Positions 1-9,944 of a DNA stretch of 64,000 nucleotides are shown here, piece after piece. Origin of the DNA: Paraburkholderia agricolaris (GTDB lineage: Bacteria > Pseudomonadota > Gammaproteobacteria > Burkholderiales > Burkholderiaceae); contig NZ_QPER01000001.1 of NCBI RefSeq assembly GCF_009455635.1, positions 124,001 through 188,000 of the forward strand, given 5' to 3'. How positions within the stretch are numbered: the stretch's first letter is position 1; the number at the start of each line of letters is the position of its first letter. The position numbers were made by a program, and so were the translations under genes. Under the pieces are notes generated by a model. It was not told where the DNA came from. It was given only the letters and a program-made list of their open reading frames with translations, and searched no databases.

Positions 1-375
1 TCGCATGGCTATTACGACGCGTACTACCTGCAAGCGCAGAAGATCCGCCGCATCATTGCGCAGGACTTCCAGGAAGCGTTCAAGCAGTGCGACGTGATCA
101 TGGGGCCGGTCGCGCCGTCGGTGGCGTGGGACCTCGGCGCGAAGGGCGACGATCCGGTGCAGATGTATCTGGCCGACATCTACACGCTGTCGGTGAGCCT
201 TGCCGGTTTGCCGGGCATGAGCGTGCCGTGCGGCTTTGGCGCGGGCGCGAATGCACAGCGGCCGGTGGGTCTGCAGATCATCGGCAACTATTTCAATGAA
301 GCCCGGATGCTGCAAGTGGCCGACGCGTTCCAGCGCGCGACCGACTGGCACCGCAAAGCACCGGCAGGAGTGTGA
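1..375 (+). CDS. gatA: Glutamyl-tRNA(Gln) amidotransferase subunit A, 3' end (partial)
   Basis: The reading frame is open from base 1 and ends at TGA 373-375, giving the last 124 residues of GatA; the rest lies before the window. The visible part reads [13 protein letters not shown], then [10 protein letters not shown] and the PVGLQIIG segment near the C-terminus, all typical of the GatA amidase C-terminal portion. GatA releases ammonia from glutamine and passes it to GatB, which amidates misacylated Glu-tRNA(Gln) (and often Asp-tRNA(Asn)) in the cytoplasm. The stop lies only five bases before the preferred gatB start, so the two are co-transcribed. A gatC upstream is expected but not visible. 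Confidence 0.95.
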   Translation, partial: SHGYYDAYYLQAQKIRRIIAQDFQEAFKQCDVIMGPVAPSVAWDLGAKGDDPVQMYLADIYTLSVSLAGLPGMSVPCGFGAGANAQRPVGLQIIGNYFNEARMLQVADAFQRATDWHRKAPAGV

Positions 376-380
376 GCACC

Positions 381-1856
381 ATGGCCAAGCAATGGGAAGT
401 CGTGATCGGTCTGGAGACCCACGCGCAACTGTCGACCCAATCGAAGATTTTCTCGGGCACCGCCACGCAATTCGGCGCCGCGCCGAACACGCAGGCCAGC
501 CCCGTCGATCTGGCATTGCCGGGCACGCTGCCGGTGATGAACCGCGGCGCCGTGGAGCGTGCGATCCAGTTCGGTCTCGCGATCGGCTCGACGATTGCGC
601 CGCGCAGCATTTTCGCGCGCAAGAATTACTTTTACCCTGATCTGCCGAAGGGCTATCAGATCAGCCAGTACGAAATCCCCGTGGTGCAGGGCGGCCAGGT
701 GACGATTCAGGTCCCGGCTAACGAAAAGGCGGGTAAGGAAGCGTACGAAAAGGTCGTCAACCTGACGCGCGCTCACCTTGAAGAAGATGCGGGCAAGTCG
801 TTGCACGAAGACTTCGCGGGCATGACCGGCATCGACCTGAATCGCGCCGGCACGCCGCTGCTCGAAATCGTCACCGAGCCGGAAATGCGCAGCGCGGCTG
901 AGGCGGTCGCGTATGCGAAGACGCTGCACACGCTGGTCACCTGGCTCGGCATCTGCGACGGCAACATGCAGGAAGGCTCGTTCCGTTGCGACGCGAACGT
1001 GTCGGTGCGCCCGGTCGGTCAGGCGGAATTCGGCACGCGTGCCGAGATCAAGAACCTGAACTCGTTCCGCTTCCTCGAAGAAGCGATCCAGTACGAAGTG
1101 CGCCGTCAGATCGAATTGATCGAAGACGGCGGCACGGTGGTGCAGGAAACGCGTCTGTACGATCCGGACAAGCGCGAAACGCGCTCGATGCGCAGCAAGG
1201 AAGACGCGCACGATTACCGCTATTTCCCCGATCCCGACCTGATGCCGCTCGTGATCGATGCAGCGTGGGTCGAACGCGTGAAGGGTGAAATGCCGGAACT
1301 GCCGGTCGCGATTCAACAGCGCTTCGTCACGCAATACGGCCTGACGCCGTATGACGCAAACGTGCTGACGTCGAGCAAGGCGATGGCCGCGTACTACGAG
1401 GCGGTTGTGCTCAAGGTCGGTCCGGCGAATGCCAAGGTCGCGGCTAACTGGCTGATGGGCGAAGTGTCGTCGCAATTGAATCGCGAGGGCCTGGACATTG
1501 CTGACAGCCCGGTTTCGTCGGCGCAACTCGCGTTGTTGTTGCAACGTATCGCCGACGGCACGATCTCGAACAAGATCGCGAAGGAAATTTTTGTCGCGAT
1601 CTGGGAAGAGAAGGCCACCGACGAAGCCGCTGCCGATCGCATCATCGAAGCGAAGGGTTTGAAGCAGATTTCAGACACCGGCGCGCTCGAAGCGATTATC
1701 GACGAAGTGCTCGCCGCGAATGCGAAGTCGGTCGAGGAATTCCGCGCCGGCAAGGAAAAGGCGTTCAACGCACTGATCGGTCAGGCGATGAAAGCCACCA
1801 AGGGCAAGGCCAATCCGGCGCAGGTCAACGAACTGCTGAAGAAGAAGCTGTCCTGA
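381..1856 (+). CDS. gatB: Aspartyl/glutamyl-tRNA amidotransferase subunit B
   Basis: A 491-residue GatB. The N-terminus [14 protein letters not shown] and the segment around residues 70-100 ([20 protein letters not shown]) are family hallmarks of the kinase-like cradle that activates Glu-tRNA(Gln) with ATP; the C-terminal tail after about residue 360 is the helical and YqeY-like tRNA-binding part. I chose ATG 381 over the upstream GTG 372 because GGCAGGAG at 363-370 lies about 10 bases before the ATG but almost touches the GTG. It follows gatA with a five-base gap, so the transamidosome subunits are made together. Confidence 0.96.
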   Translation: MAKQWEVVIGLETHAQLSTQSKIFSGTATQFGAAPNTQASPVDLALPGTLPVMNRGAVERAIQFGLAIGSTIAPRSIFARKNYFYPDLPKGYQISQYEIPVVQGGQVTIQVPANEKAGKEAYEKVVNLTRAHLEEDAGKSLHEDFAGMTGIDLNRAGTPLLEIVTEPEMRSAAEAVAYAKTLHTLVTWLGICDGNMQEGSFRCDANVSVRPVGQAEFGTRAEIKNLNSFRFLEEAIQYEVRRQIELIEDGGTVVQETRLYDPDKRETRSMRSKEDAHDYRYFPDPDLMPLVIDAAWVERVKGEMPELPVAIQQRFVTQYGLTPYDANVLTSSKAMAAYYEAVVLKVGPANAKVAANWLMGEVSSQLNREGLDIADSPVSSAQLALLLQRIADGTISNKIAKEIFVAIWEEKATDEAAADRIIEAKGLKQISDTGALEAIIDEVLAANAKSVEEFRAGKEKAFNALIGQAMKATKGKANPAQVNELLKKKLS

Positions 1857-1978
1857 GTCGAAGCAATGTGGCCGGTGCGGATGCGCCGGTCATCGCGGGC
1901 TGTTGCCGGAAACGAAAGTGGGGCAACGGCCCGTTTCATTTGCGGGCGATGTTTTAACGCAGATCACGGAGTGTGTGA

Positions 1979-2818
1979 ATGGCGAAGCAACCCGAACTCG
2001 ACGATTTCCGCGTGCCGTATTTCGACGACGGCAAGAAGAACAACAAATTCTCACTCGACGCTTTCGACCCGTCCGCAAAACCTTTTTCGTCCGGTTCGAA
2101 AGATGCCGACCGGGCGCGTTTGTCGGAGATCGGCGCGATCCTCGACACGCAGCAGGAGTGCCTGCACGCGCAGCGGACGCGCCGGGTGTTGCTGGTGTTG
2201 CAAGGCATGGACACGAGCGGCAAGGACGGCACGATCCGCGCGGTGTTTCATGAAGTCGATCCGCTTGGTTTGCGCATCGTGCCGTTCAAGGCGCCGACGC
2301 CTGTGGAACTGGCGCACGATTTTCTATGGCGCGTGCATGCGCAGGCACCCGCTGCCGGCGAGTTGACGATTTTCAACCGTAGCCACTACGAAGATTTGCT
2401 GGTGCCGAGCGTGCTTGGCAGTCTGGACGCCGAAGCATTCGAGCAACGCTGTTGCCACATTCGCCAGTTCGAGAAACTGTTGGCCGACAGTGGGACGGCT
2501 ATCGTCAAGTGCATGCTGCACATTTCGAAAGACGAGCAGCGCGCGCGTTTGCAGGCTCGTATCGACGATCCGAACAAGCACTGGAAATTCGACGTCTCCG
2601 ATCTCGAAGCACGCAAGCAGTGGGACCAGTATCAGGCGGCGTACTGCGATATGCTGGCCGTGACGTCGACCGAATACGCGCCGTGGTACGTGGTGCCTGC
2701 CGATTCGAAGACGCATCGCAATGTGATGGTCGCCGAGTTGTTGCTGCGCACGTTCGAAGCGTTAAAGCTCGAATATCCACCGGCCAAAGAATCGCTGAAG
2801 GGCGTCAAGGTCGAATGA
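1979..2818 (+). CDS. ppk2: Polyphosphate kinase 2 family protein (polyP:nucleotide phosphotransferase)
   Basis: A 279-residue single-domain PPK2. The Walker A loop GMDTSGKDG is at residues 76-84 and the Walker B/lid region FNRSHYEDLLVP at about 132-143; both are signatures of the PPK2 P-loop fold. PPK2 enzymes transfer phosphate between inorganic polyphosphate and nucleoside mono- or diphosphates. The short N-terminal extension and single domain fit the PPK2 class that works on NMP/NDP, but the class cannot be settled by eye. It stands alone, 122 bases after gatB and 54 bases before xthA on the same strand. ATG 1979 has a GGAG (1967-1970) eight bases upstream. Confidence 0.9.
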   Translation: MAKQPELDDFRVPYFDDGKKNNKFSLDAFDPSAKPFSSGSKDADRARLSEIGAILDTQQECLHAQRTRRVLLVLQGMDTSGKDGTIRAVFHEVDPLGLRIVPFKAPTPVELAHDFLWRVHAQAPAAGELTIFNRSHYEDLLVPSVLGSLDAEAFEQRCCHIRQFEKLLADSGTAIVKCMLHISKDEQRARLQARIDDPNKHWKFDVSDLEARKQWDQYQAAYCDMLAVTSTEYAPWYVVPADSKTHRNVMVAELLLRTFEALKLEYPPAKESLKGVKVE

Positions 2819-2872
2819 TCCTGTGCCTTCGGTACTCTGCTCCACAAACGAATTGAACATAAAGGGAACGAC

Positions 2873-3652
2873 ATGTTGCGTGTGATTACCGCCAACCTGA
2901 ACGGCATCCGCTCAGCGGCAAAGAAGGGTTTTTTTGACTGGTTCGGCGAACAGAAAGCCGACGTGCTGTGCGTGCAGGAAATCAAATGTTCGCAAGACGA
3001 TCTGACACCGGAGTTCATGTCGCCACACGGTTTCACCGGCTATTTCCAGCACGCGGTGAAGAAAGGTTATAGCGGCGCGGGCGTGTACACGCGACATGAG
3101 CCGGATGAAGTGGTGATCGGCTTCGGCAGCGAGGAATTCGATCCGGAAGGGCGCTATGTCGAATTGCGTTTCGGCAAACTGTCGGTGATCTCGGTGTACG
3201 TGCCGTCGGGATCGAGCGGTGACGAACGTCAGCAGGCCAAGTTCCGTTTCATGGACGAGTTCATGCCGCATCTCGCCGAGTTGGCCCAGGAACGGGAAGT
3301 GATCGTGTGCGGCGACGTGAACATCGTCCACAAAGAGATCGACATCAAGAACTGGAAGAGCAACCAGAAGAATTCAGGTTGCCTGCCGGAAGAGCGCGAG
3401 TGGCTCACCAAGCTGTTTGATGAAGTGGGTTACGTCGACGTATTTCGCACGCTCGATCAGCGGCCCGAGCAATACACGTGGTGGAGTAACCGCGGTCAGG
3501 CGTATGCGAAGAACGTGGGGTGGCGGATCGATTATCAGATCGCCACGGCGGGCATTGCCGGCAAGGCGAAACGCACCGACGTGTTCCGCGATATCAAGTT
3601 CAGCGACCATGCGCCGCTGACCGTCGATTACGATCACAAGGTCAAGAAGTAA
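2873..3652 (+). CDS. xthA: Exodeoxyribonuclease III
   Basis: A 259-residue member of the endonuclease/exonuclease/phosphatase fold. Visible motifs: ITANLNGIRSA at the N-terminus (metal/phosphate site Asn), CVQEIKCSQ with the metal-binding Glu near residue 41, GDVNIVH in the middle (catalytic Asp/Asn) and SDHAPLTVDYD at the end (catalytic Asp-His). The family cleaves DNA 5' of abasic sites and degrades 3' ends during base excision repair. Length matches the short beta-proteobacterial ExoA/XthA type. AAAGGGA precedes ATG 2873 at good spacing. A perfect 11-bp hairpin follows the stop. Confidence 0.95.
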   Translation: MLRVITANLNGIRSAAKKGFFDWFGEQKADVLCVQEIKCSQDDLTPEFMSPHGFTGYFQHAVKKGYSGAGVYTRHEPDEVVIGFGSEEFDPEGRYVELRFGKLSVISVYVPSGSSGDERQQAKFRFMDEFMPHLAELAQEREVIVCGDVNIVHKEIDIKNWKSNQKNSGCLPEEREWLTKLFDEVGYVDVFRTLDQRPEQYTWWSNRGQAYAKNVGWRIDYQIATAGIAGKAKRTDVFRDIKFSDHAPLTVDYDHKVKK

Positions 3653-3679
3653 GGACGGCTAGCCGAGCCGCAAGGAACC

Positions 3680-3708
3680 GTGCAAGCCGCAAGCGCCGCG
3701 GCTTGCAC
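3680..3708. terminator. Hairpin between convergent xthA and M48 peptidase genes
   Basis: GTGCAAGCCGC (3680-3690) pairs perfectly with GCGGCTTGCAC (3698-3708) around a 7-base loop. It lies between two convergent genes, the usual place for a shared terminator. There is no strong U-tract on either strand, so efficiency and mechanism are uncertain. Confidence 0.55.
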
Positions 3709-3711
3709 GCC

Positions 3712-5010
3712 TCACTCGCTACTGATGGGTTTGCGGCGCGGGCGGCCCATGCCGGCATAGTCCGGCAGTGCATCGACGCTCTTGCCGATTGCCTTCGCAT
3801 AGAGCGGCAGCATATCCGGCAAGCGCTTGATGATGTCCTGGCGCCGCGCCGGTGTGTACGGATGCACGTAGATAAAGCCCTGATCGCGGTTGCTGCGCGT
3901 TGCCGTGGCCAGCTTGTCCCATAGCGTGACCGCGGCGCGCGGATCGAAACCGGCGCGCGAGGCAATATCGCTACCGATCACGTCGGCCTCGGTTTCGTCG
4001 GTGCTCTCGTACTTCATCTCCAGCAGGCGCGAACCGATGCCGAGCGGCGCCGCGCCCAGATCGGCGAGCCCGAATAGCTGCGGGATCGTACCGGATGAGT
4101 CGAGCTGGCTGGCCTGCAGTTCACCGAGCCGCTCGCGCGCATGCTCGCGCAGCGCGTGGGCGATCTCGTGACCGATCAGCATGCCAAGTTCGTTGTCGTT
4201 CAGACGCACGCGATCGAGCAGGCCGCTGTACACAACGATCTTGCCGCCCGGCAGGCAGTACATGCGGATATCGGGCGAGCGTACTACCGCCAGATCCCAC
4301 TTCCAGTTCTTTGCCCGCTCGTTCCATTTCAGCGAGTAGGGAATCATTTTGTCGATGATCGAACGCACCCGTGTGACGTGGGCGTCGGTGTCACCGTACA
4401 GACTGTTCGCGTGCTCGGCGCCGTAGACGATCTCGTTGAACTCCTGAGCGGCTTGCGCCTCGAGCATCGGCGACGGGATCAGGTTGCGAAACACGAGGTA
4501 GCCGCCATAGCGCAACTGTGTGTTCGGCGCGCTGTATGTCGGCGGCGTGGGAACGCTGGAGGTCGCGGCGGGCGCTGACGTGGGAGCGGGTGCCTTCGCG
4601 GCAGTGGCCGGTGTCGAGGTCGCCGCGGGCGTCCTTGCCGTAACCGGTGCGGTAGGCTGCTGCGTGGAAGCTGGCGGCGTGGTGGCTGCGGGCGTGCTGC
4701 CGGCGTTTGTAGCGCTGTTCGCGCTGGGTGCCGTCGATGTCGCGTTTTCGGGGCCTGCCGTGCCCACTGCGGCCTTTGCCGCTGGCGTCGCCGCGGGTGC
4801 CGGCGTAGGCGACGACGTTGGCGACGGCGCGCTGGTGCCGGCCGCCGTCGTGGCGGTGGCGTAGGCGTTCAACGGTGCACCGACTGTGAGGCTCGTCGCG
4901 CAACCCAGCGCCAACGCCGCGCGCAGCAGCGCGTGGCCAGGCTTGGGCGAAGCAATTCCCGAGGCATCCGATTCCGGGCGCACGACGCGCTTTGACTGAA
5001 GCACCGTCAC
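3712..5010 (-). CDS. Secreted M48-family zinc metallopeptidase with long Ala/Thr/Pro linker
   Basis: 432 residues from the GTG at 5010, which overlaps the ampG stop as GTGA; an upstream start would overlap ampG by 70 bases. An N-terminal hydrophobic segment (about residues 28-50, ending NAYA) looks like a signal peptide. A low-complexity Ala/Thr/Pro/Ser stretch of about 110 residues follows. The catalytic domain has the zinc motif HEIAH in GHEIAHALREHARE and the downstream ligand region STDETEADVIG, as in BepA/LoiP-like M48 peptidases that survey outer-membrane protein folding. The periplasmic location and quality-control role are inferred from the family. Translational coupling to ampG suggests a cell-envelope link. 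Confidence 0.88.
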   Translation of the reverse strand: MTVLQSKRVVRPESDASGIASPKPGHALLRAALALGCATSLTVGAPLNAYATATTAAGTSAPSPTSSPTPAPAATPAAKAAVGTAGPENATSTAPSANSATNAGSTPAATTPPASTQQPTAPVTARTPAATSTPATAAKAPAPTSAPAATSSVPTPPTYSAPNTQLRYGGYLVFRNLIPSPMLEAQAAQEFNEIVYGAEHANSLYGDTDAHVTRVRSIIDKMIPYSLKWNERAKNWKWDLAVVRSPDIRMYCLPGGKIVVYSGLLDRVRLNDNELGMLIGHEIAHALREHARERLGELQASQLDSSGTIPQLFGLADLGAAPLGIGSRLLEMKYESTDETEADVIGSDIASRAGFDPRAAVTLWDKLATATRSNRDQGFIYVHPYTPARRQDIIKRLPDMLPLYAKAIGKSVDALPDYAGMGRPRRKPISSE

Positions 5011-6401
5011 GACCGGGTTCTCCACGGAGCGATACGCAGCAGAAGCAGCATGCCGGGCAGCGCCAGCGCGGTACACACGATGAAGTAGTCGAACCAGCCG
5101 ATCCGCGCGACCACATAGCCGCTTGCCGCCGATGCCAACGTGCGTGGCACCGAAGCCAGGCTCGTAAAGAGCGCGAACTGCGTGGCGGTGTAGCGCGGGT
5201 CGGTGGTGCTGGCAATGTAAGCGGTGAAGGCCGCCATCGTCAGACCCGTCGCGAAGGTTTCGAGACCGTAGACCAGCGCCAGCGCGACCGAGCGCGGATC
5301 GAGCTGCACTGTCCAGTCGATGCCGACTAGCGCGAGCAGCTTCGACGTACCCTGGCTCAGCCAGACAGCGATGTCATAGATCACGGCAAGACCCGGCGAC
5401 GCCGGACCAAGATGCGCAAGCCATGCAAAGCCGAGCGTGGACACCATCTGCAGGATGCCGAAGATCCACAGCCCGCGGCCGATGCCGATTTTCATCAGCC
5501 AGATTCCGCCGACAATCCCGCCCGCCAGACTCGCGCCGAACGCGGTGGTCTTGGCGATCACGCCGATCTGCGTGCGCGAATAGCCGATGTCGAGAAAGAA
5601 CGACGTGGACAGCGTGGTCGCCATCGTGTCGCCGAGCTTATAAAGAAAGATGAAGCCGAGCACGAACAGCGCACCGCGCCAGCCGTCGCGTTGAATGAAC
5701 TCGTGGAATGGCTCGATGATCGCGTCGCGCAGATTCTTCGGCGGCGTGCCGTGCACTTCGGGCTCGCGCACTACCAGCGTCATAACCATGCCCGGCAGCA
5801 TGAATGCAGCGGTGACAATGAAAACGGTGGTCCACGGCAGATGGTCGGACAAAATCAGCGCCAGCGAACCCGGCACCAGCGCGGCGATCTTGTACGCGTT
5901 CACGTGCACCGCATTGCCAAGACCCTGCTGGGTGTCGCTCAGCAATTCGCGCCGGTAGGCGTCGATCGAGATATCCTGGCTCGCGCCGAAGAACGCGACC
6001 AGCGCGGTCAAGGCCGCCACCGTCCAGATCGAGTCGCGCGGCGACACGAAACCTAGCGTCGCAATCGCGCCCGCGACCAGAATCTGCGTGACCAGCATCC
6101 AGCCGCGCCGTCTGCCCGGACGCCAGCCCGGCAAACGCGGCACGTAGCGGTCCATCAGCGGCGCCCAGACGAATTTCCAGGTGTACGGGAACTGGATCAG
6201 CGCAAACAGGCCGATTTCCTTCAGATTGACGCCTTCAGAGCGTAGCCAGGCCTGCACCAGATAGACGAGCGTGAACAGCGGCAGTCCCGACGTAAAGCCG
6301 AGAAAGACGCAGATCAGCATGCGCGTATTCAGAAACGCGCGCCAGCCGGGATGTTCTTCGTGAGCGGTAAGTGCAGGCGCCTCGTGCGGCGGGTTCGACA
6401 T
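5007..6401 (-). CDS. ampG: AmpG-like muropeptide MFS permease
   Basis: A 464-residue MFS protein. The segment FLGFTSGLPLFTLVYLVQAWLR in TM1-2 and FPYTWKFVWAPLMDRY (about residues 90-105) are strongly AmpG-like, and further hydrophobic helices follow through the C-terminus (more than ten in all). AmpG imports GlcNAc-anhydroMurNAc peptides from the periplasm for cell-wall recycling; in many bacteria this also feeds beta-lactamase induction. The C-terminus overlaps the M48 peptidase start by four bases. ATG 6401 is about 14 bases before the metW stop on the same strand, so metX-metW-ampG-M48 may be one transcript. Confidence 0.9.
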   Translation of the reverse strand: MSNPPHEAPALTAHEEHPGWRAFLNTRMLICVFLGFTSGLPLFTLVYLVQAWLRSEGVNLKEIGLFALIQFPYTWKFVWAPLMDRYVPRLPGWRPGRRRGWMLVTQILVAGAIATLGFVSPRDSIWTVAALTALVAFFGASQDISIDAYRRELLSDTQQGLGNAVHVNAYKIAALVPGSLALILSDHLPWTTVFIVTAAFMLPGMVMTLVVREPEVHGTPPKNLRDAIIEPFHEFIQRDGWRGALFVLGFIFLYKLGDTMATTLSTSFFLDIGYSRTQIGVIAKTTAFGASLAGGIVGGIWLMKIGIGRGLWIFGILQMVSTLGFAWLAHLGPASPGLAVIYDIAVWLSQGTSKLLALVGIDWTVQLDPRSVALALVYGLETFATGLTMAAFTAYIASTTDPRYTATQFALFTSLASVPRTLASAASGYVVARIGWFDYFIVCTALALPGMLLLLRIAPWRTRS

Positions 6402-6415
6402 GTGGATAAGTGGTG

Positions 6416-7024
6416 TTAGCTTTTCTTGACGCGATAGACCGCAAGACTACCACGCCAGTTCACCCCCCATCGCACCACCTGGCCGTCGTGAAGCACCACG
6501 CGGTCGAGAATCTCGATGCCGACTTCCGGCGCAAGCGCCTCGAAATCCTTGATTGTCAGCACTCGCACGTTCGGCGTGTTGTGCCACTGGTAAGGCAGCG
6601 ACTTCGATACCGGCATGCGGCCTTTCAGCACCGACAGCCGGTGCGCCCAGTAACCGAAATTCGGGAACGAGACGATGCACTCCTTGCCCACCCGGACCGT
6701 CTCGCGCAGGATCGCAGCCGTTTGATGGATGGTTTGCAGCGTTTGCGACAAAACCGCGAAATCGAAGCTGCGATCTTCGAACAGGCGCAAGCCGTCTTCC
6801 AGATTCTGCTGGATCACGTTGACGCCGTTTTGCGTCGACGCCAGCACCCCGGCGTCGTTGATTTCGATGCCGTAGCCCTGCACGTCCAGTTCTTCGGTCA
6901 GGAGCGACAGCAAGGAGCCGTCGCCGCAACCCAGATCGAGCACGGTGGCGCGCGGTTCGACCCAGCGGGCGATTGCGCGGAAGTCCGGGCGCAACGCCAG
7001 ATAATCGAGTGCTCGCTGGTTCAT
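6416..7024 (-). CDS. metW: Methionine biosynthesis protein MetW
   Basis: A 202-residue class I SAM-methyltransferase-fold protein. Motif [13 protein letters not shown] lies at about residues 30-41, then GYGIEIND and an invariant-looking [11 protein letters not shown] segment typical of MetW. Known MetW proteins partner with MetX and are needed for homoserine acylation; no methyl-transfer reaction is established. The ATG overlaps the metX stop as ATGA at 7021-7024, showing translational coupling. Confidence 0.93.
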   Translation of the reverse strand: MNQRALDYLALRPDFRAIARWVEPRATVLDLGCGDGSLLSLLTEELDVQGYGIEINDAGVLASTQNGVNVIQQNLEDGLRLFEDRSFDFAVLSQTLQTIHQTAAILRETVRVGKECIVSFPNFGYWAHRLSVLKGRMPVSKSLPYQWHNTPNVRVLTIKDFEALAPEVGIEILDRVVLHDGQVVRWGVNWRGSLAVYRVKKS

Positions 7025-8166
7025 GCGTTCACCTCGTTTGCAATGCGTTCGTAGTAGGCGCGCATCAGGTTGTGATAGCGCGCGTCGTCTAGCAGGAAGG
7101 CGTCGTGGCCGTGTGGGGCGTCGATTTCCGCGTAGGTCACGGTGCGCTTGTGGTCGAGCAGTGCCTTCACCAGTTCGCGCGAGCGGGCCGGCGCGAAACG
7201 CCAGTCGGTCGAGAAACTGGCGATCAGGTATTTCGCGGTGGTGTGCGCGACGGCGGCGGTTAAGTCGCCGTCGAAGGCTTTGGCCGGATCGAAATAGTCG
7301 AGCGCGCGGGTGATCAGCAAGTAGGTGTTCGCATCGAAGTAATCGGCGAATTTGTCGCCCTGATAGCGCAGGTACGACTCCACTTCGAACTCGACGTCGA
7401 AGTTGAAGTTGTACGCGTCCACCGCGCCTTCCGCGCGACGCAGCGAACGGCCGAATTTCTCGGCCATGTCGTCGTCCGACAAATACGTGATGTGGCCGAT
7501 CATGCGCGCGACGCGCAAGCCGCGCTTCGGTTTCACGTTGTGCGCGTAGTAGTTGCCGCCATGGAAGTCGGGGTCCGAGAGGATCGCCGAGCGCGCCACT
7601 TCGTTGAACGCGATGTTTTGCGCGGACAGCTTCGGAGTGGACGCCACGACGATGCAATGGCCCACGCGTTCCGGATACATCATGCTCCACGCGAGCGCCT
7701 GCATGCCGCCGAGGCTGCCGCCCATCACCGCCGCGAAGCGCGCGATGCCGAATTCATCGGCGACGCGCGCCTGGGCGTTCACCCAATCTTCCACCGTCAC
7801 GACGGGGAAAGTCGCGCCGTACGGATTGCCGGTGGCCGGATCGATGCTCATCGGCCCGGTCGAGCCGAAGCACGAGCCCAGGTTGTTCACGCCGATCACG
7901 AAGAATCTGTTGGTGTCGAGCGGCTTGCCCGGGCCGACCATGTTGTCCCACCAGCCGATGTCCTTCGGATTGTCCGCGTACACGCCCGCCACGTGGTGCG
8001 ACGCGTTGAGCGCGTGGCACACCAGCACGGCATTGCTGCGCGCGGCGTTGAGCGTGCCGTAGGTCTCGACCATCAGGTCGTAACCGGCCAGCGAGCTGCC
8101 GTTCTGCATGAGCAGCGGCTCGGTGAAATGCATTTTTTGGGGAGCGACGATACCGATCGATTCCAT
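7021..8166 (-). CDS. metX: Homoserine O-acyltransferase MetX
   Basis: A 381-residue alpha/beta hydrolase. The nucleophile elbow GGSLGG places Ser151; an Asp in the FSTDWRFAP segment and a His in DAPHGHDAF near the C-terminus complete the triad. [13 protein letters not shown] and [12 protein letters not shown] are MetX signatures. The family acylates homoserine with acetyl-CoA or, in a number of Burkholderiaceae, succinyl-CoA, in the first committed step of methionine synthesis; which acyl donor is used here cannot be decided by reading. It heads the metXW pair. Confidence 0.93.
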   Translation of the reverse strand: MESIGIVAPQKMHFTEPLLMQNGSSLAGYDLMVETYGTLNAARSNAVLVCHALNASHHVAGVYADNPKDIGWWDNMVGPGKPLDTNRFFVIGVNNLGSCFGSTGPMSIDPATGNPYGATFPVVTVEDWVNAQARVADEFGIARFAAVMGGSLGGMQALAWSMMYPERVGHCIVVASTPKLSAQNIAFNEVARSAILSDPDFHGGNYYAHNVKPKRGLRVARMIGHITYLSDDDMAEKFGRSLRRAEGAVDAYNFNFDVEFEVESYLRYQGDKFADYFDANTYLLITRALDYFDPAKAFDGDLTAAVAHTTAKYLIASFSTDWRFAPARSRELVKALLDHKRTVTYAEIDAPHGHDAFLLDDARYHNLMRAYYERIANEVNA

Positions 8167-8475
8167 TCATCCCGCCATTTAACAGATACAGGGCGGCTAG
8201 ATTGGCGTCGGCGAGGCACGGAGGAAAAACGATGTGCGCAGCTGACGACCTCTTTAGCCGCATTTATAGTGAACCGCGGGAAAGACGTTCCCGGCAGTTC
8301 GCGCGCCCGCAATCGAGTCAGCAAATCGGCGCGTGATACTACGTGTTCAGGTGTTCAAGGTGCTCTGGACAGAGGTCTCGGGTACTTCGGCGAGCCGCGG
8401 TCAGGCGCAAAGTATAGCGGAAAATTCCGTGCGGCAGCGTCGCGGGCGCCGCTGTGAGTTCGCGTACCGCGCGGA
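8167..8475. other. Intergenic region upstream of metX / downstream of slmA
   Basis: 309 bases without a convincing gene. It must contain the metX promoter on the minus strand. I see no clear riboswitch fold, no U-tract terminator and no repeat. Confidence 0.5.
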
Positions 8476-9174
8476 CTACTGAAGAATCAGCAGCAGTTGC
8501 GCATCGGCGTGTTCGGCGGGCTGCCGCGCAAAGCCACTGCGCACATAGCGATGCCAGCGGCCGATGATGTAGCTCAGCAGCAGGCTCGCCCGGATCGCCG
8601 GATCGTAGCCTGGCGGCAGCGGGGCCGCCTGCGCATTGGCGTTCGGGCTTGCGTTTTCAGCTGCGCTTGCGTTCGCTTCCAGTTGGGCCACGCGCAAACA
8701 CTGCTTCAACGACGCCTCGACCCGTTCCAGCATCTGATTGACCCGCTCGGTCAGCCGTTCGTGTTCGCCGACCAGCGCTTCGCAGGTCAACACGCGTGTC
8801 ATGCCGGGATTCTTCGCAGGGAAGTTGAGCAACATCAGCGCAATCGCGCGGGCCTGCAGCACGCCGTTGTTTTCCTTGTCGGCGATCTGGTTGATCAGGC
8901 CGAAGATGGTTTGCTCGATGAACTCGATAAGTCCTTCGAACATTTGCGCTTTGCTGGCGAAATGGCGGTACAGCGCGGCCTCCGAGACGCCGAGCCGGGC
9001 GGCGAGGGCCGCTGTGGTGATCTTTTCGCTCTTCGGTGCCTCCAGCATCGCGGCAAGCGTCTGCAGGATGTGCACGCGGCGCTCGCCCGGCTTCAGGCGC
9101 GGCGCGCGCGGGGCGGCCGGCTGGGTGGGTTCGTCTTCGGCTACGGCTTCGTCAGGCTTGTCGATCGGCTGCAT
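8476..9174 (-). CDS. slmA: Nucleoid occlusion factor SlmA (TetR family)
   Basis: A 232-residue TetR-type protein starting at ATG 9174. The HTH at about residues 44-63 reads TTAALAARLGVSEAALYRHF, and the following FEGLIEFIEQTIFGLINQI helix and C-terminal YIIGRWHRYVRSGF match SlmA. SlmA binds chromosomal sites and blocks FtsZ assembly over the nucleoid. An Ala/Asn-rich insertion (about residues 172-190) precedes the last helices, and the N-terminus has an acidic/Pro-Ala extension common in Burkholderia SlmA. It overlaps the end of the preceding HAD gene by 34 bases, suggesting co-transcription. Confidence 0.88.
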   Translation of the reverse strand: MQPIDKPDEAVAEDEPTQPAAPRAPRLKPGERRVHILQTLAAMLEAPKSEKITTAALAARLGVSEAALYRHFASKAQMFEGLIEFIEQTIFGLINQIADKENNGVLQARAIALMLLNFPAKNPGMTRVLTCEALVGEHERLTERVNQMLERVEASLKQCLRVAQLEANASAAENASPNANAQAAPLPPGYDPAIRASLLLSYIIGRWHRYVRSGFARQPAEHADAQLLLILQ

Positions 9175-9944
9175 GGCTGTCGTCCCGTCTGCTGTCCCTT
9201 CAATCGAACCGAGCGGGTGCCCAGTCTTAGCGATTTTAACGAACGAATGCATCGGTCGACATAGTGCGGCCGGCCGGTGCCCGGCAGACGCGTCGGGATG
9301 CCGTCCGCGTGCGGTTTGCGCGGCAGATGACCGGTGATCCACACCGTGCGGATGCCGAGTTGCCGGTAGTTCTTCAGATGCGAACGCGTGTCTTCCACGA
9401 GGATCACGTCTTTGAGCGAGACGTGCGCGTCGCGCATCGCCTTACGCAGCATCGCATGGTCAGGTTTGGCGCGCCAGCTGCGGCGATCGCGCATATGTTC
9501 GATGGCAATCACCTGTTCGAACAGGCGCTCGATGCGCAGTTTCGCCAGTACCGCACGCGCGTAGGCCTCAGGGGCATTGGTCAGCACGATCTTGCGCCCG
9601 GGCAGCGCCGCGACTAGCCGCGCCACACCGCGTTCGTGACGGATCATCGAACCGAGATCGGGGAACGTGTGGACGACTTTCAGAAAATCGTTCGGGTCGA
9701 GCGGATGATGACGGGCCAGGCCGAGCAGCGTCGCGCCGTAGCGTTGCGTGTAGCCGGTGCGTAGGCGGTTGGCTTCGTCGATGTCGACCTGCAACGCGTC
9801 GATGATGTACTGCGTCATGCCCTGATTGATCGCCGGGAAGATCGCGTGCGAGGCGTGATGCAGCGTGTTGTCGAGATCGAACAGCCAGACCGGACTGCCA
9901 CCTGCGATGTGCGGACGACGGCGTCGGGAAGTGGGGGTGCGCAT
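9141..9944 (-). CDS. HAD-superfamily pyrimidine 5'-nucleotidase
   Basis: A 267-residue HAD hydrolase. Motif I LFDLDNTLHH carries the nucleophile Asp and the acid/base Asp; motif II is IVLTNAPE; motif III/IV is the Lys region plus VILVEDTRSHL. The early cap region (GMTQYIIDAL) and motif I resemble the SDT1/PHM8-type pyrimidine 5'-nucleotidases, which dephosphorylate nucleoside monophosphates. The last 45 residues are basic and low in family signature; they overlap the slmA start region and may be a weakly conserved tail. No good Shine-Dalgarno is visible before ATG 9944. Confidence 0.8.
   Translation of the reverse strand: MRTPTSRRRRPHIAGGSPVWLFDLDNTLHHASHAIFPAINQGMTQYIIDALQVDIDEANRLRTGYTQRYGATLLGLARHHPLDPNDFLKVVHTFPDLGSMIRHERGVARLVAALPGRKIVLTNAPEAYARAVLAKLRIERLFEQVIAIEHMRDRRSWRAKPDHAMLRKAMRDAHVSLKDVILVEDTRSHLKNYRQLGIRTVWITGHLPRKPHADGIPTRLPGTGRPHYVDRCIRSLKSLRLGTRSVRLKGQQTGRQPCSRSTSLTKP

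Noticed and set aside
288..1544. 418-residue open frame antisense to gatB
   Set aside because: Arg/His-rich composition typical of an antisense shadow in GC-rich DNA; gatB is certain.
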